60,000 bases of DNA, from the NCBI RefSeq assembly GCF_026151205.1, contig NC_087082.1, forward strand, positions 7,883,908 through 7,943,907. The letters run 5' to 3'. This document shows positions 46,677 to 59,121 of the stretch, piece by piece. Source of the DNA: Bolinopsis microptera (taxonomy: Eukaryota; Ctenophora; Tentaculata; Lobata; Bolinopsidae). A model generated the notes under the pieces. It was not told the origin of the DNA. It worked only from the letters and a program-made list of their open reading frames with translations, and made no database searches. Position 1 is the stretch's first letter, and the number at the start of each line of letters is the position of its first letter. A program made the translations under genes and the position numbers.

Positions 46677-49600
46677 ATGAGGGGAAGTATGATGTTATTC
46701 GCGCTGACGCCGGAGTCTACTCTCACAAAGAATATCGCCAGACACCTCAACCTACCTGTAGGAGCCATGACAAGGAGGAAACTTGCCAACACAGAGACAC
46801 TCGTAGAAATAAGGGTAACTACACATCTTTATAAGATAAGGGTACCTACACATCTTTATAAGATAAGGGTAACTACACATCTTTATAAGATAAGGGTAAC
46901 TACACATCTTTATAAGATAAGGGTAACTACACATCTTTATAAGATAAGGGTAACTACACATCTTTATAAGATAAGGGTAACTACACATCTTTATAAGATA
47001 AGGGTAACTACACATCTTTATAAGATAAGGGTAACTACACATCTTTATAAGATAAGGGTAACTACACATCTTTCATTATAGGTATATAATGTATAAGCCA
47101 GGATCAGGCCGCTTACTCAGCTTTCGAATATTTTGTGAATGTTTTGGAGATATTTTGATGCGTTTTCCAGAGAAGAAAAACCAGTTTTGAATACAGCATC
47201 CTCAGGAATCAGTGAGGGGTAAAGACGTGTACTTGATCTTCAGTTGCACAAAGGACTTTAATAACTCCATATTGGTAAGATACGCTCATATTCTTAATGT
47301 TAATACTCTGAATATAATAGCCCTACATACACATAACAAGAGGTTTGGAAATAATGAAGATTGTTAAGGATGGGGGTAGTTACTCCCTTACAGCAGATTA
47401 GGGGGTTGAGACCCCTTATATCACCCCATATAGCTGAGTTTATAATGTTTAATAACCGACACATAGCGCAGGATCTTCTAATGGTGGTAGAAGCAATGAA
47501 GAACGCTTCTGTTGGCACTGTAACCATAGTCCTACCTTCCTTCCCTTACGCTAGGTAGCTTATTCTGACCCTCATGTGTATTGTATAATCTGGTTGCCTG
47601 TGGATTGTGGATATATAGGTCAATATATATATCCGCTAGATATCGGGAACAATCTGGGCGATTCCTTAAACAAATGAGACGTTATATCACGTGGGAGTAC
47701 GGATAACAATTTAAAATAACAATTTAAAACAATGAATTACTAAAAATAGCAATAAATTACTGTAAACTGTAAATAATAATTAATAACTTATAAAGAAACA
47801 GATTACACTAAACAGGTACGACTGTGTGAGCAGGGTTGACAGATGTCCTATAGCCAGACTTATAGCTGACATGTTACAATCTGTGGACTGCGATAGAGTC
47901 CTAACCATGGATCTTCATACTCCTCAGGTTTGCATAGTTACTAAAGTTACTATGGTTACAACAGTTACTTTCATCGTCTAGTCGCCGTGGTTACTTTTAA
48001 CGTAACGTTAAACAATATTTCATAATAGTTCAAACTTGAAGTAACATCGTAAGATACTGATGAGACTTGGCAAACGCGTTTCAAGTGTAAGTGTAAGTGT
48101 AAGTGTAAGTGTAAGTGTAAGTGTAAGTGTAAGTGTAAGTGTAAGTGTAAGTGTAAGTGTAAGTGTAAGTGTAAGTGCAAGTGTAAGTGTAAGTGTAAGT
48201 GACGGTATGAGATTGAGCCAACTAGAAACCAGCTATTAGATTACAATATATCAGGTCTTGCTCCTTATATGGGCATCACATGGTATTAGATTACAAGATA
48301 TGAGGTAACACATTGGTAGTGTGGTCAGTTTAACACAAAGTCTATCAAAATACAGTTAAGACACTGACACGTCCTTCTTTTCGGGAGTCATTGCGGCCAA
48401 TATAAATAGTCAGGGCTTAAATTGTGCTGAGAAATCCTTTCGAAAGTTTGCCTCTCAGCTCTGACTACAATTTAAAATGAGTAGAAATAAAATAAAACCT
48501 TGAAAGCTGGTGCATGTTTCAGGTACAAGGCTATTTCGACCTGCCAGTGGACAACATAACCGCAGAACCAGCCTTCAGGGACTGGATAAAGGAAAACCAC
48601 CTCAAAAAGGCAGTTCTAGTCACCCCAAATCCTGAGGTATTGTGTACAGGGGTCAGGGAACATAACACACTAAATACCATGTACATTGTACAATGTACAT
48701 GTTACATGTGTGGCTGCAGTCACACACCCTTTTATAATGTCAAATGGATTATCTCAGAGGTTGCGAGCTCAAATTAACCAAATAAAATTAACCAATAATG
48801 CTATTCTTGTAATGTTATTGCTAATATCTTTACTCGTCAGGGGACGAAAAGAGTGGCTCAATTCTCAGAGAGTATGGGTATGCAGTTCGCTATAGTACAC
48901 GTGGCTGATAACGAGGATTCAGCGGGACCCCACCGACCTCACTCCCTCGTCGGCAATATAAAGGTTAGTAGCTAGGATAACTAGGGTAACTAGGGTAACT
49001 AGGGTAACTAGAGTAACTAGGGTAACCAGTTCAGGAGGACACCACCGACCTCAATCCCTCGTCAGCGATATACAGGTCGGGAATACAGTACATGTACACT
49101 ACAGTCTACAGATATTAGATTTTGTAAATTAGTACAATTTGAAATGTGCATAACGATTATTATTTTAATACTTTCAACACTACTATATAACAAATAATTT
49201 GAGCCTGAAGATGGCGTTGACGCCGAAAATTTGCCCTTACTCCTAACTTCCTTGTTTCACTTGTCCTTGTCTCTTCCAACCGGATAATATCCAGATATCA
49301 GTATTTCAATCATGAGACTAATAAACAGCGAACTACTCCGTTATTTGATATAACGATTATCGTATAATAGTTAGGGAAAACCTGTCTTTAATACAAACTG
49401 TCAACGTGTAGACTATCTACTACAGTGTAGTGTGTACATTGGGCCACAAATTATTATAGGCCACGCTAGCTCTACACCTACTCTACACGACAAATAGTTG
49501 GAATCTTTTAACAATTATGATTATTCATCGTGTGAAAATATTTACCCAAATACCGGTTCCTGATTAATATCACAAAGAAAGTGGGTATAAAGTTGAAATA

Positions 49601-51159
49601 ATGCCAGGAAAACACGGAAATTAGAAAAAATAGAAAATGGGATAATTGCGGAGCTAAGGTACAGTAAGAGTAAAAAGGCAAACATAGTCAAATGAGGTGG
49701 GTAGAAGAGGGGCAAGCAATCCAAACATGTAACTGTGTGACACTTGAGTCCTGACCCGGACGTTAAAGCAGACAGTCCACCTGTGAAATGAGGAGGAACT
49801 AATTAAACAGTGTGATGCGATCAGAGGGAAGATCAGAAGACAGGTTGACAAACTAGATATACATTACAAAACACAGACTGCAAAACACAGACAACACTCT
49901 TACCTTATAGCTCCAGAGAAGATTATATTTTGTTGGTAGATCTTCTCGGTCCAGCAGCCACACTCCGACACACAGCAGAATAATACATGCTAGGGAAATA
50001 GTAAGTAATAGGGGGGGGGGGGGGGGGGGGGGTGGGGGGGGGAACATACACAAACTTTCATTAAATATCAGGAATTCCGCAAAGAGATTTAAATCAGTCA
50101 TCATTGGAATGCCACTCAATGAACATTCCCTTAATAGGCTAGCATCCGTCTGGAATGGAGTCTAGGCTAGACGTGAATGAGTTTAGCATTCTGAATCTAG
50201 TTTTATGAAACTAGCTTTATGGGCTTCTTATCTAATTTTCAATTGCGGTGATCAGCACTGTATTTTCTCACGGCAACAATTAAACAGGATATTCCCATAA
50301 CCCCCCCCCCCCCCCCCCCCCAATTAAACAGGATATTAGGCAGATTTATATCATTATATATTGAAACTGGACAAACCGGGCGTGGCCGATTTGTATAAGC
50401 TGTTTTGTGTAGTACTAAGTACTACTACTATTATTATATAATCATAGACACCCGTTTAATAGGACGTTACTCAGCACGTTTTGCAGGACAGGGATTGTAT
50501 AATATACGATGATATTGCTGATAGGTGTGACTCCATAGTGAAGACTGCAGAGTTTCTAAAACTAAAAGGTGCCAAGAGGGTGTTCTGTATGGTTACACAC
50601 GGACTCTTTACTAAGGAGTCACTCCAGGTAAGCTATTATTCATTTACATAATCAGGATATCAGGACCTGTTTGTTTTATTGTATTTAGTGCCCAAGTAGT
50701 GCAGTAGTATTTAGTGTTGTAATACCCCACCCCCAGAGGTGTGCAGTAGTATTTAGTGTTGTTATATCCCACCCTCAGAGGTGTGCAGTAGTATTTAGTG
50801 TTGTAATACCCCACCCCCAGAGGTGTGCAGTAGTATTTAGTGTTGTAATACCCCACCCCCAGAGGTGTGCAGTAGTATTTAGTGTTGTTATATCCCACCC
50901 TCAGAGGTGTGCAGTAGTATTTAGTGTTGTAATACCCCACCCCCAGAGGTGTGCAGTAGTATTTAGTGTTGTAATACCCCACCCTCAGAGGTGTGCTGCC
51001 AGCCCAATAGACGAGCTAGTAGTGACAGACACGATAGACCAGCAAGAGAACCAGGAAATCTACCCTAAACTCCACACAGTTGACGTGTCTCATCTGTTTG
51101 CTGAGGCCATCAGACGAGTTCACAACAACGAGCCGCTACTTGCCCTCTTTAAATTGTAA
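46677..51159 (+). CDS. PRPP synthetase-like / PRPP synthetase-associated protein, 8 exons
   Basis: Exons: 46677-46814, 47206-47274, 47472-47554, 47816-47927, 48523-48636, 48841-48963, 50487-50627, 50989-51159. All phases agree, giving 316 codons, close to PRPS (318) and shorter than vertebrate PRPSAP (about 356-369). Family landmarks: ESVRGKDVYLI, SFPYAR, TMDLHTPQVQGYFDLPVDN, GTKRVAQFSE, IIYDDIADRCDSI, AEAIRRVHN. PRPS makes PRPP from ribose-5-phosphate and ATP; PRPSAPs are inactive partners that restrain it. Several catalytic loops differ from PRPS: after FPYAR the usual Q-D-K-K-D-K is YDCVSRVD, the PDAGGAKR loop is PNPEGTKR, and the PRPP loop DDMADTCGT is DDIADRCDS. That suggests an inactive or altered enzyme nearer to PRPSAP in role. 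The start ATG is the first in frame after a stop; further 5' exons are not excluded. Confidence 0.85.
46815..47073 (+). repeat. 27-bp array of in-frame splice donors after PRPS-like exon 1
   Basis: Unit GTAACTACACATCTTTATAA followed by GATAAGG. The exon ends ATAAGG|GTAACT and each of the ten units repeats this junction (GT at 46815, 46842, 46869, 46896, 46923, 46950, 46977, 47004, 47031, 47058). The frame stays open: each unit would add nine residues (VTTHLYKIR) if a later donor were used. Confidence 0.9.
48083..48200 (+). repeat. (GTAAGT)n hexamer array, about 20 copies
   Basis: Nearly perfect tandem GTAAGT, the consensus 5' splice site, in the intron between exons 47816-47927 and 48523-48636. 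Confidence 0.95.
48964..49080 (+). repeat. Decamer repeat plus a duplicate of the preceding exon end
   Basis: After the donor at 48964 come about six copies of CTAGGGTAAC. Then 49033-49075 repeats the last ~45 bases of exon 48841-48963 with changes (CACCGACCTCAATCCCTCGT, then CAGCGATATACAG|GTCGG), including a second donor. Confidence 0.8.
49991..50043 (+). repeat. Long poly-G tract in a PRPS-like intron
   Basis: A run of more than 20 G, one T, then nine G. A poly-C tract (50299-50321) flanked by two copies of CAATTAAACAGGATATT lies 250 bp further on. Confidence 0.9.
50691..50988 (+). repeat. 42-bp array of in-frame splice acceptors before the last PRPS-like exon
   Basis: Unit AGGTGTGCAGTAGTATTTAG followed by TGTTGTAATACCCCACCCCCAG. 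The real exon starts CCCTCAG|AGGTGTGC at 50989; the same junction occurs at 42-bp steps upstream (AG ending at 50736, 50778, 50820, 50862, 50904, 50946, 50988). In the exon frame each unit is open (RCAVVFSVVIPHPQ), so an upstream acceptor would add multiples of 14 residues. Confidence 0.9.
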
Positions 51160-51408
51160 TCACCTTTATAGCTTGATCATGTCATGACAATTACTCTTGC
51201 AAACATTTTATCAAATAATGCTGATATTTTGGCCGAGTCGATGAACAGTTATTTAAATTCGTTATGGTTTTTCAACGTTTATCTACTGGTTAATGTGTAT
51301 ACGGTTAAAACTAAATTATTCACTTTTTCAATTTTGTTTCAAAGCCGATCATTTTTGACTCTTCACAATGAAATGACACAATCATTTAAATCATGTTTTG
51401 CAGCTAAC

Positions 51409-51414
51409 AATAAA
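51409..51414 (+). terminator. Poly(A) signal AATAAA for the PRPS-like gene
   Basis: AATAAA lies 250 bases past the TAA at 51157-51159, and before the convergent UBR5 stop at 51751. Confidence 0.6.
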
Positions 51415-51750
51415 ATGTAAAGATTATTAAATTTGGAATGTGTTCCATCCTGGTTAAATGATATACATCTTTGATTTCTGAGCTATGAAAATTTATAATA
51501 GAACAAACCTTGTAATGGTAAATTCAAAAAGAATCAGAACGTACCAACGTTGATAAGTCTCCCGATACGGCCCAATATTACATGTCACATTTCCAGAAAA
51601 GATCATTGTAAAAATAGTTTTAGCGCACAAAACGTACTATCAAACCAGTAAAAATAGTCCCAATCAAAGAGCTGTCACGTGATGCCCATATAAGGAGCTG
51701 TCAGCTGTCAATGAGCAGTAATCCTGTAGTGGGTATGAGATGAGGGGACT

Positions 51751-54700
51751 CTATACAAATCCAAAGCCTACAGTTTTGATGGCGATCAGTAGCTTAGTCT
51801 TGAGAGCGGATTTAGAAGAGTATAGAGGGATATAGAGACGGGAAATACAGGTGTTAGCAGTTGGGAGCTGATTATCAGAGACGGGCCTGATGGTAATCGA
51901 GGGGACGGGCTGGAACCCTTCCTCCGTGGCTGGTAGTGCGGGGGAACTAGTCCAGAAGTAGACTAGCTCCTGTTTCTCCGCTACACTCATTCTCTCCACC
52001 AGACTCCAGAACCACTTCTTAAACTTGGTTATCTTCTCCTGGGGCTCATTAGGGCCTGCTTCATTGTTAAACTGCGTTATCTGTTTCAGCAGCTCCACAC
52101 TGATCTCCCCGCTCCCGTTTAGCATCAACCTCAGATCCTCAGCAGTGAGCCCACCTAGGGAGCTCCGGGGGATAACATCCGACACACCCTCGTTAATAGC
52201 CCTCAGAGCGGGCCTAGCTGACCCTATTAACTTCTGTCTGGTGTAAAGTCTCACGTAATCATACACATTAGCTGCTGTTACTGGGACAGTAGCTCCGTTA
52301 GGTATCAGCTCTATAGCCCCTCTACCACTCTCTCCCTCCAACTCAAATGTCAGCTCGTACTTCTCAATCTGACCAGGGTTCTGCTCCGCGTCTATCACCA
52401 GCTGTCTCAGGTTCTCGTACAGGACACTGTCGAAGAAAGCCAGGTCGTGCCAGCTGATCTTCTTACCTATGATAACCTTAAGAACGTGTCGGCACATGGG
52501 GAGGGGGAGGATGTGGTTGTGGAGGAGACAGAGGCCGATAAACCTGCCGATATTCCGGTAACAGTTAATCCTCTCCGGGGAGTTATGGGCTGTGCGGGGG
52601 GAGTAGAACCCGGCTTTGTCTGGCTGGAAGAACAGCGGGGATAGGTCTGAATCCTCCTCAGGTTGAGGTTCTGAGTGAGGTAGTGAGGTTTCCATAGGCT
52701 CAGCCTCCCCACCATTAGCCAGGATCACTTTGTAAGCTTCATCTACAAAGTGTTTTAGTGAGCTCTCGTTAGCCAGCAGCAAGAGCATCTGCGCTGCAGA
52801 CAGTTCCAGTAGCATGCCGGTTATTTTAGCGGCGTGGGTTGGGAAGTACTTGGAGACGCGGGGGTATAACCGGTCACCCAGGGTTTGCTTGTGTGGTATC
52901 AGGGATCTGCTGTCACTCTCCTCAAGTAGGTGACTTGGAATAAACTCCCGTGCTTCACTGTTCAGCTGTTTTTTGTTGTCTTTAGTTCCAGTACTGATTA
53001 TCTTCGTGGTCCTCGACTTCTTCTCATCCTCCTTCTTATCTTTCCTATCTTTTATCTTCTTGCCGTCACGTTTAGGTAAAATGTTAGCTAAAGAGGGTAG
53101 GTCCTCGTTGGATAGCACAGCTTTACAGATTGCAGTGTAGAAACTCTTCGCAATACCGTTACCCTCCCCTGGCTCGTCCTTAAAGGACACCTTTACACGA
53201 TGAACTGCCAGAGCAGGACACTTGAACCCTGCTGTAACTTGTCTCTTCTCATACACACTGTTCATCTGAGTGAGAGCCTGGGGGAGGAGGAGACCTTGCT
53301 CCCGGTCCACTTCTAGAGAAATGTCCCGCTGTTGGGACGACTTCAGTTTCTCCATCTCCCGTCTAAACCTGGCCTCTTTTACCTCAAACCCTCCTAGCTC
53401 AGCTAGCACGGAGTCCTTGTCTGAGCCCAGCTCCTCCACGAATATCCTGCCAAACAGTTCAGTACAGAGCCTCCACCTGCCTATCAGGTTATCTACACAA
53501 GCAGGCCCGTTAATAGAACTGTACTCGTATGGTGAGTCTGAGTGGGGGATGTAAGGGAGTATTGGGTTTAAAAAGTTGTTATTATAAGGCTGGAGGCCAG
53601 GAATAACAGCCTGTAAGTTAGTGAGTACAGGGCAAGGCTGGGAGTAGGAGGAGATACCAGGCAGGTTGAAGTGGGAGACAGGGGCTCCGAACAGGTCCTC
53701 CTTTCTAGCGGTGGAGGTGAGCAGGTGGGGTTTATCAGCCAGGGGCAGAGCTTCAGAGAGAGGGGTGGAGAAAGGGTCCGGGGCAGGGCAGCCTAGGAAG
53801 GTGGTAGAGTTGCTTCTCTTGAAGAAACTGTGTCGCTTCCCTCCACCTGATAGTCACGTGTTAAGCTTTCAATAATTCAATATAGGACATAATATATACA
53901 TGTTTAAAATAATATGGTGCTATTTCCTTTATCTGCACTACAGTGCTCAATTTGATGTCAAGGAGCAAAGTATAGAACAAATGAAACTAAGTTCAAATGC
54001 CATTTGAAATTTGTTCTATACACGTTTTTAAAAAAAATATTTCCATTACTGTATTATATGGCTCTTACTAATTCGCTCGCCCTAAATTTTCACGTGACTT
54101 TGGTTTCTATGGTTTTGCAGCCGAACAAAATGGTTTTACATAAACCCTAACCCTAACCACGAAGCTTTCCATAACCCTAACCATAACCCTGAAGCTATCC
54201 ATAACCCTAAAACCTTACCCTAACCCGAGCCTGTTTAACTAGCCTGTCACGTGATCAAAACAGTTTTTTGCCCATAACTCTCCATGATTTTTACCCTACG
54301 TCATGGGGGGGAATTCGGAATCAGCGTCCAAAAATATACCGAATTAGATTGCTTTTATACCCTCAGGGCCTTTTCACAAGCATTGTTTTTTAAATTGGGG
54401 CGAGCAGTTTAGTGGGAGCGGTATATATACAATCCTTGGACCATCAGCTTATACTTCTCCTATTATATAATCCTGTATAGCAAATGTAATACTGACTTGT
54501 GAACTGATCAACACTCTCGTCATCACTATCAAACAAGGACTCAGCAAAAAAGGAAGCTTCTTGGGTATCATCATCATACTCCTCTATCGGAATTATCTGG
54601 AGATAGAGGGGGTCAATTTAGTGCTTTGGAGTGCTATCCATTTAATTAATATTCTTAGTAATTAATGTGTCACAATATAGTATAACTATACTATTCTTAT

Positions 54701-57700
54701 TGTGAGAAGTCTCGTTTTTTGTTGTTTGTTATTTTTCTCCACCCTGCACTGTACAACTTTAGTACAGGGTTATAGGGCCACTCAAGAAGTTAGAGAACCT
54801 CGTCACCTGATGGGATCATATCTCTGATTGTTGCCTCGTTTATCAGTTTATTACACGTGATGCCCATTTAAGGAGATGTTTATAAGTCTATCAGCCTGCT
54901 ATCTCTGAGGAACGAAGGTGGAACCGTCCATAAATAGGTCTGATTCTGAGGCAAACACTGAACCACAAGTGAATACCATACTTAAATACATATATTCAAA
55001 TACTATGCAGGAAAAAAATGCATAGGACACTTCCTAATTCACGTGTCTAACAAAATTAGATTTTTATCGCATCTAATTAGATATGAAATGAAGATCCAAA
55101 CAGCCTGAACCTCCGGGCCTTATCAGTAGAAGAAGTGAGGAAAATATGTTAAAATGCGAAAAAGTGAATATGAAATTTCAGTAATTAGATAAAAACAATG
55201 ATGGAAGTCACGTTCCAGTCATGCAAGTTTAAAACACAATTACAAGGAAACTGTGCGATAAACATGTCCTTATAATATGTGCATCAAGTGATAAGGAAAC
55301 TGTGCGATAACCGTTGTTAAAGACGAAAAAGACCCTTCCCTGGGCATTAGGACTTTCCTTTAAAAGACAGTTACATAATTCAATTACAAAAACACACACT
55401 TTAACGCCATCAAATAACTAAGAAATAGTTTGTAAGTTGTAACAACTCTGTAAATTGTTAAGATTAATCTAGCACGGCACGAGATAACAATTGAACTACA
55501 GGAACTTACGTCGTCAAGTGGGCCCAAGATAGGGGTTGGCTGGAAGGCGTTCCTGAGGTAGTAAACCAAGGAATCAAATATGTTGGCGGCAAACTTCAGA
55601 CTTGCCAGGTCAATGCTGAAATATTTATAATATTAATATAATATTATATATACAGGGACACCACCATCATCAATGTTCTGCAAGATGCTGGTTATTCAGA
55701 GGGGGGAAAATGCGGTTCAAAGAATTTTATGGGGAAGTTGTCTGAGGATTGGAAAATATCCCCATTTTCCCCCATTGTCTTTTGTCAAATATCTTTAGTT
55801 GTGAATATTGTAGAAAATTTTTCGAGAAAAACCAAAAAAAAGCCCCAACCCCAAAATGGTAATTTGAGGTAAAATGAGTTTTTTGGGGTTGGAAACCCCA
55901 CTATTCAAACTGTAAACACGAGCTGAATCCCCCCCCTACCACATACACCCAATTATATCCAAACGGTTAACACGACTCAGTCGTTTAACACGAGCTCAAA
56001 TTCAAAACCCCAGGTAGATGCATCATTTATCTTAGTTACCATGTTTACTTTCAAAACACGTCCTTTTGCAAATAGTTTACCTTGGTAACATATCTCTATG
56101 TTCGTTACTGTAGCCACGCACTAAAGATAACACATAACCGATGGCGTCCCTCCGAGATTTCACTTTGGAGGAGTCTTTAGCTGTTGCTGGGGATAGTTTA
56201 AAGATTACATTTCATAGGCGTTCGCAAATAAACATCTTCGTAAGATTTAAAAGTCACGAAAACTTGAAAAGCGTAGGGATCACGCACCCATGAGAGCACG
56301 TGTACCTCCAATTCCGTTTCTTCTCTTCATTTGAACCCGTCCTCCTCCCCCTCCTCCCCCTCCTCCTCCTCCTTCTTCTTCTCTACTTGTGCTCGCTCCT
56401 TGTGACGAGCTCCCGCCTGATGAAATTGTTAGCTTTATAATTTCATTGACAAATTTTCACATATTTTTGGTATTTTTCAACTAAATAATCGATTGAATTT
56501 ATCAATGAGAGCGTGGATAAAGTAATCGCATAATAAGTAACTAACGAGGAAGATGAGCAAGGTCGGAGCTGGGAAGGTGACTGAGGTCTGAAGTGGTGGC
56601 TAAACTTGCTCCAAACTTCAGCTGGGATTCTGTCTGATCCAGCAGAGTGGCGATCCACATCCACACTGATCCTGTAGCAATTAGGTGTAATTAGTAGTAA
56701 TTAGGTGAATACAAAGCCACAGCTGATAACGAGCAAGAAATGGATAAGATATCAGAAATTGACAAGAAATCGCAATACTTATTGCACCAAGTGATCGGAT
56801 GTAAATAAAACACTGATGTTCCTCAAATATTTTCCTTCATTTTACTCCTACAAAGTTACCAGTACCGAACCGGTCTCCTTAGTAACTTTATGCAGAATAC
56901 ATTACCTAACTCCTTAGTAACTTCCTTAACTCCTTAGTAACTTGATGCAGGATACCTTATCTAACTCCTTAGTAACTTCCTTAACTCCTTAGTAACTTTA
57001 TGCAGGATACCTTACCTAACTCCTTAGTAACTTACCTAACTCCTTAGTAACTTACCTAACCCCTTAGTAACTTACCTAACTCCTTAGTAACTTCCTTAAC
57101 TCCTTAGTAACTTTATGTACGATACCTTACCTAACTCCTTAGTAACTTACCTAACTCCTTAGTAACTTTCTTAAATCCTTAGTAACTTTATGCAGGATAC
57201 CTTACCTAACTCCTTAGTAACTTACCTAACTCCTTAGTAACTTACCTAACTCCTTAGTAACTTGGTGTAGGATATCGTTGACGCTAGGACTATCTTTAAC
57301 GCTGTCTTGTTCGTAGTGGCTCAACACGTTGCTCATCTCGTGAATGAGAGAGTGAAACAGGCTGGCTAACATAGTGTTGGTGTTTGTGGTGGACTCTGAC
57401 TTGTTGTTGGAAGCGGCTGGGGTCGGCTGCATTTGTCTGATCACCTGAAATTAGAAGTTGTAGTGCTCAGAGGTTAAATCATTTAACGTCTTCCTTGTAA
57501 GGAGTTATCATTGTAAGAGAAGTGATATAACGTCTTCCTTTTAAGGAGTTATCATTGTGAGAGAAGTGATATAACGTCTCCCTTGCAAGGAGGTATCATT
57601 GTGAGAGAAGTGATATAACGTCTTCCTTGTAAGGAGTTATCATTGTGAGAGAAGTGATATAACGTCTCCCCTGCAAGGGGTTATCAAATTTGTGAGAAAG

Positions 57701-59085
57701 GTGATATAAACTGCACAGCGAGGAAAAATTTCTCCAGTACTGACCCACTGCATTGCCTGTGGAACACTAGTCATGGCGGTGGAGGAGGAGGAGGAGGCCG
57801 GGATCCTCTGTCGGCGTGACGTCATGAAATCAAGGTTCATAATGTCTCCTTCCTCTACTTCCACGTTACTGTCATCTGAAATAAGATGGGTAGACCAGGC
57901 CTCTAAATCTAGAATTGCAAGATAAATATACAGGGGGGGGGGGGGGGGGAGCAAAAGTCAGTACTCATACGTTGGGTCTTATACCACCTCCGTGTTTCAT
58001 ATTTAAGACCTGTAACTTTGCAGATGGTATACTGTTATTACTGTCAATACTCATTCGAGGATTCCGTCATAAATTAGATTTATAGGGGCCACGCCCAATC
58101 AACATTGAATTGCTCACTTACCTGAGGTGTCTGTAGTGGCCCCCACGATGTAGTCGTCTTCAGACCCGACACTGTCACTGTAGTTATCTTCACTCTCGCT
58201 CTCCTCTTCCTCCACCTGTCGGGACGAGTCCACTCTCCTCCGAGACTTCTTCCCTGTCACATATAACATGAACAATCCATTATCCATCAACTAACTCATT
58301 GATTGATAGTTAATAATAGACTTATAAATTAAATAATTTTGAAAGGTTAAATAACATTAAAATCAGAACCCACCTTCACGTCTCTGAGGGTGTGGGATTG
58401 AGAAGAACTCAGTGCTATTTTCAATAGCCTCCTTGGTAGTGTTAACTTGAGGTATTAGGGCACATGGTCTGGAGATACCAAACCGGACGGGAGTGATAAT
58501 AGCGTTAGCAGACTCCGCAAGCAGTCTGATACTAACGTGGGGCAGTGACCTGAACACTTGGTCACACTTGGAACTGGGGAACTGGGTGCTGCGGGAGTGG
58601 CGTGTTAGTAGTTACCATGGTAACTACACCACTGGTAGTGTTGTAATATATTAATCGTAAAATAGATATGAAATTGGCTATTTAATTGATAAAGTATGTA
58701 CTAGGTAACTTATTAATTTTGTTTCGATTCTGTCAGTTCTCAAAAGAGTGGGCATAGTTCGAGCAATGCCGATCAAGTGGGTTAGTAAAAGAGATCGGCA
58801 GGCCAACGTATGAAAGAATACTAAAAAAACATAATAACTCTGGTCCGAAACATACCTCTTTTTCTTAGCAGGAGAAGCGACTTGGAGGGAGAGGGCTATG
58901 AAGACCCTGATGACACTTCTTACAAACCGCTCAGTGAGCAGGGTAGCTTCCTTATCCCGCGTGGAGCACGACTTCAGTGTGTTTATCAGAATCTGAAGAG
59001 TTTAGTGGTTACCATGGTAACTGGAACACCAATAGTAGTGTTATTATTTCAGAGTGTTCATCAGAATCTGAACAGTTGCTAGACA

Positions 59086-59121
<36 letters not shown>

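Noticed and set aside
46752-47069. Minus-strand ORF with MCSYPYLIK repeats
   Set aside because: Antisense of the donor array after PRPS-like exon 1.
47971-48180. Minus-strand ORF with HLHLHL repeats
   Set aside because: Antisense translation of the (GTAAGT)n array.
50644-50982. Minus-strand ORF with YYNTKYYCTPLGVG repeats
   Set aside because: Antisense of the acceptor array of the PRPS-like gene.
52447-52644. Plus-strand ORF antisense to UBR5
   Set aside because: Shadow of the long UBR5 exon; composition explained by the sense strand.
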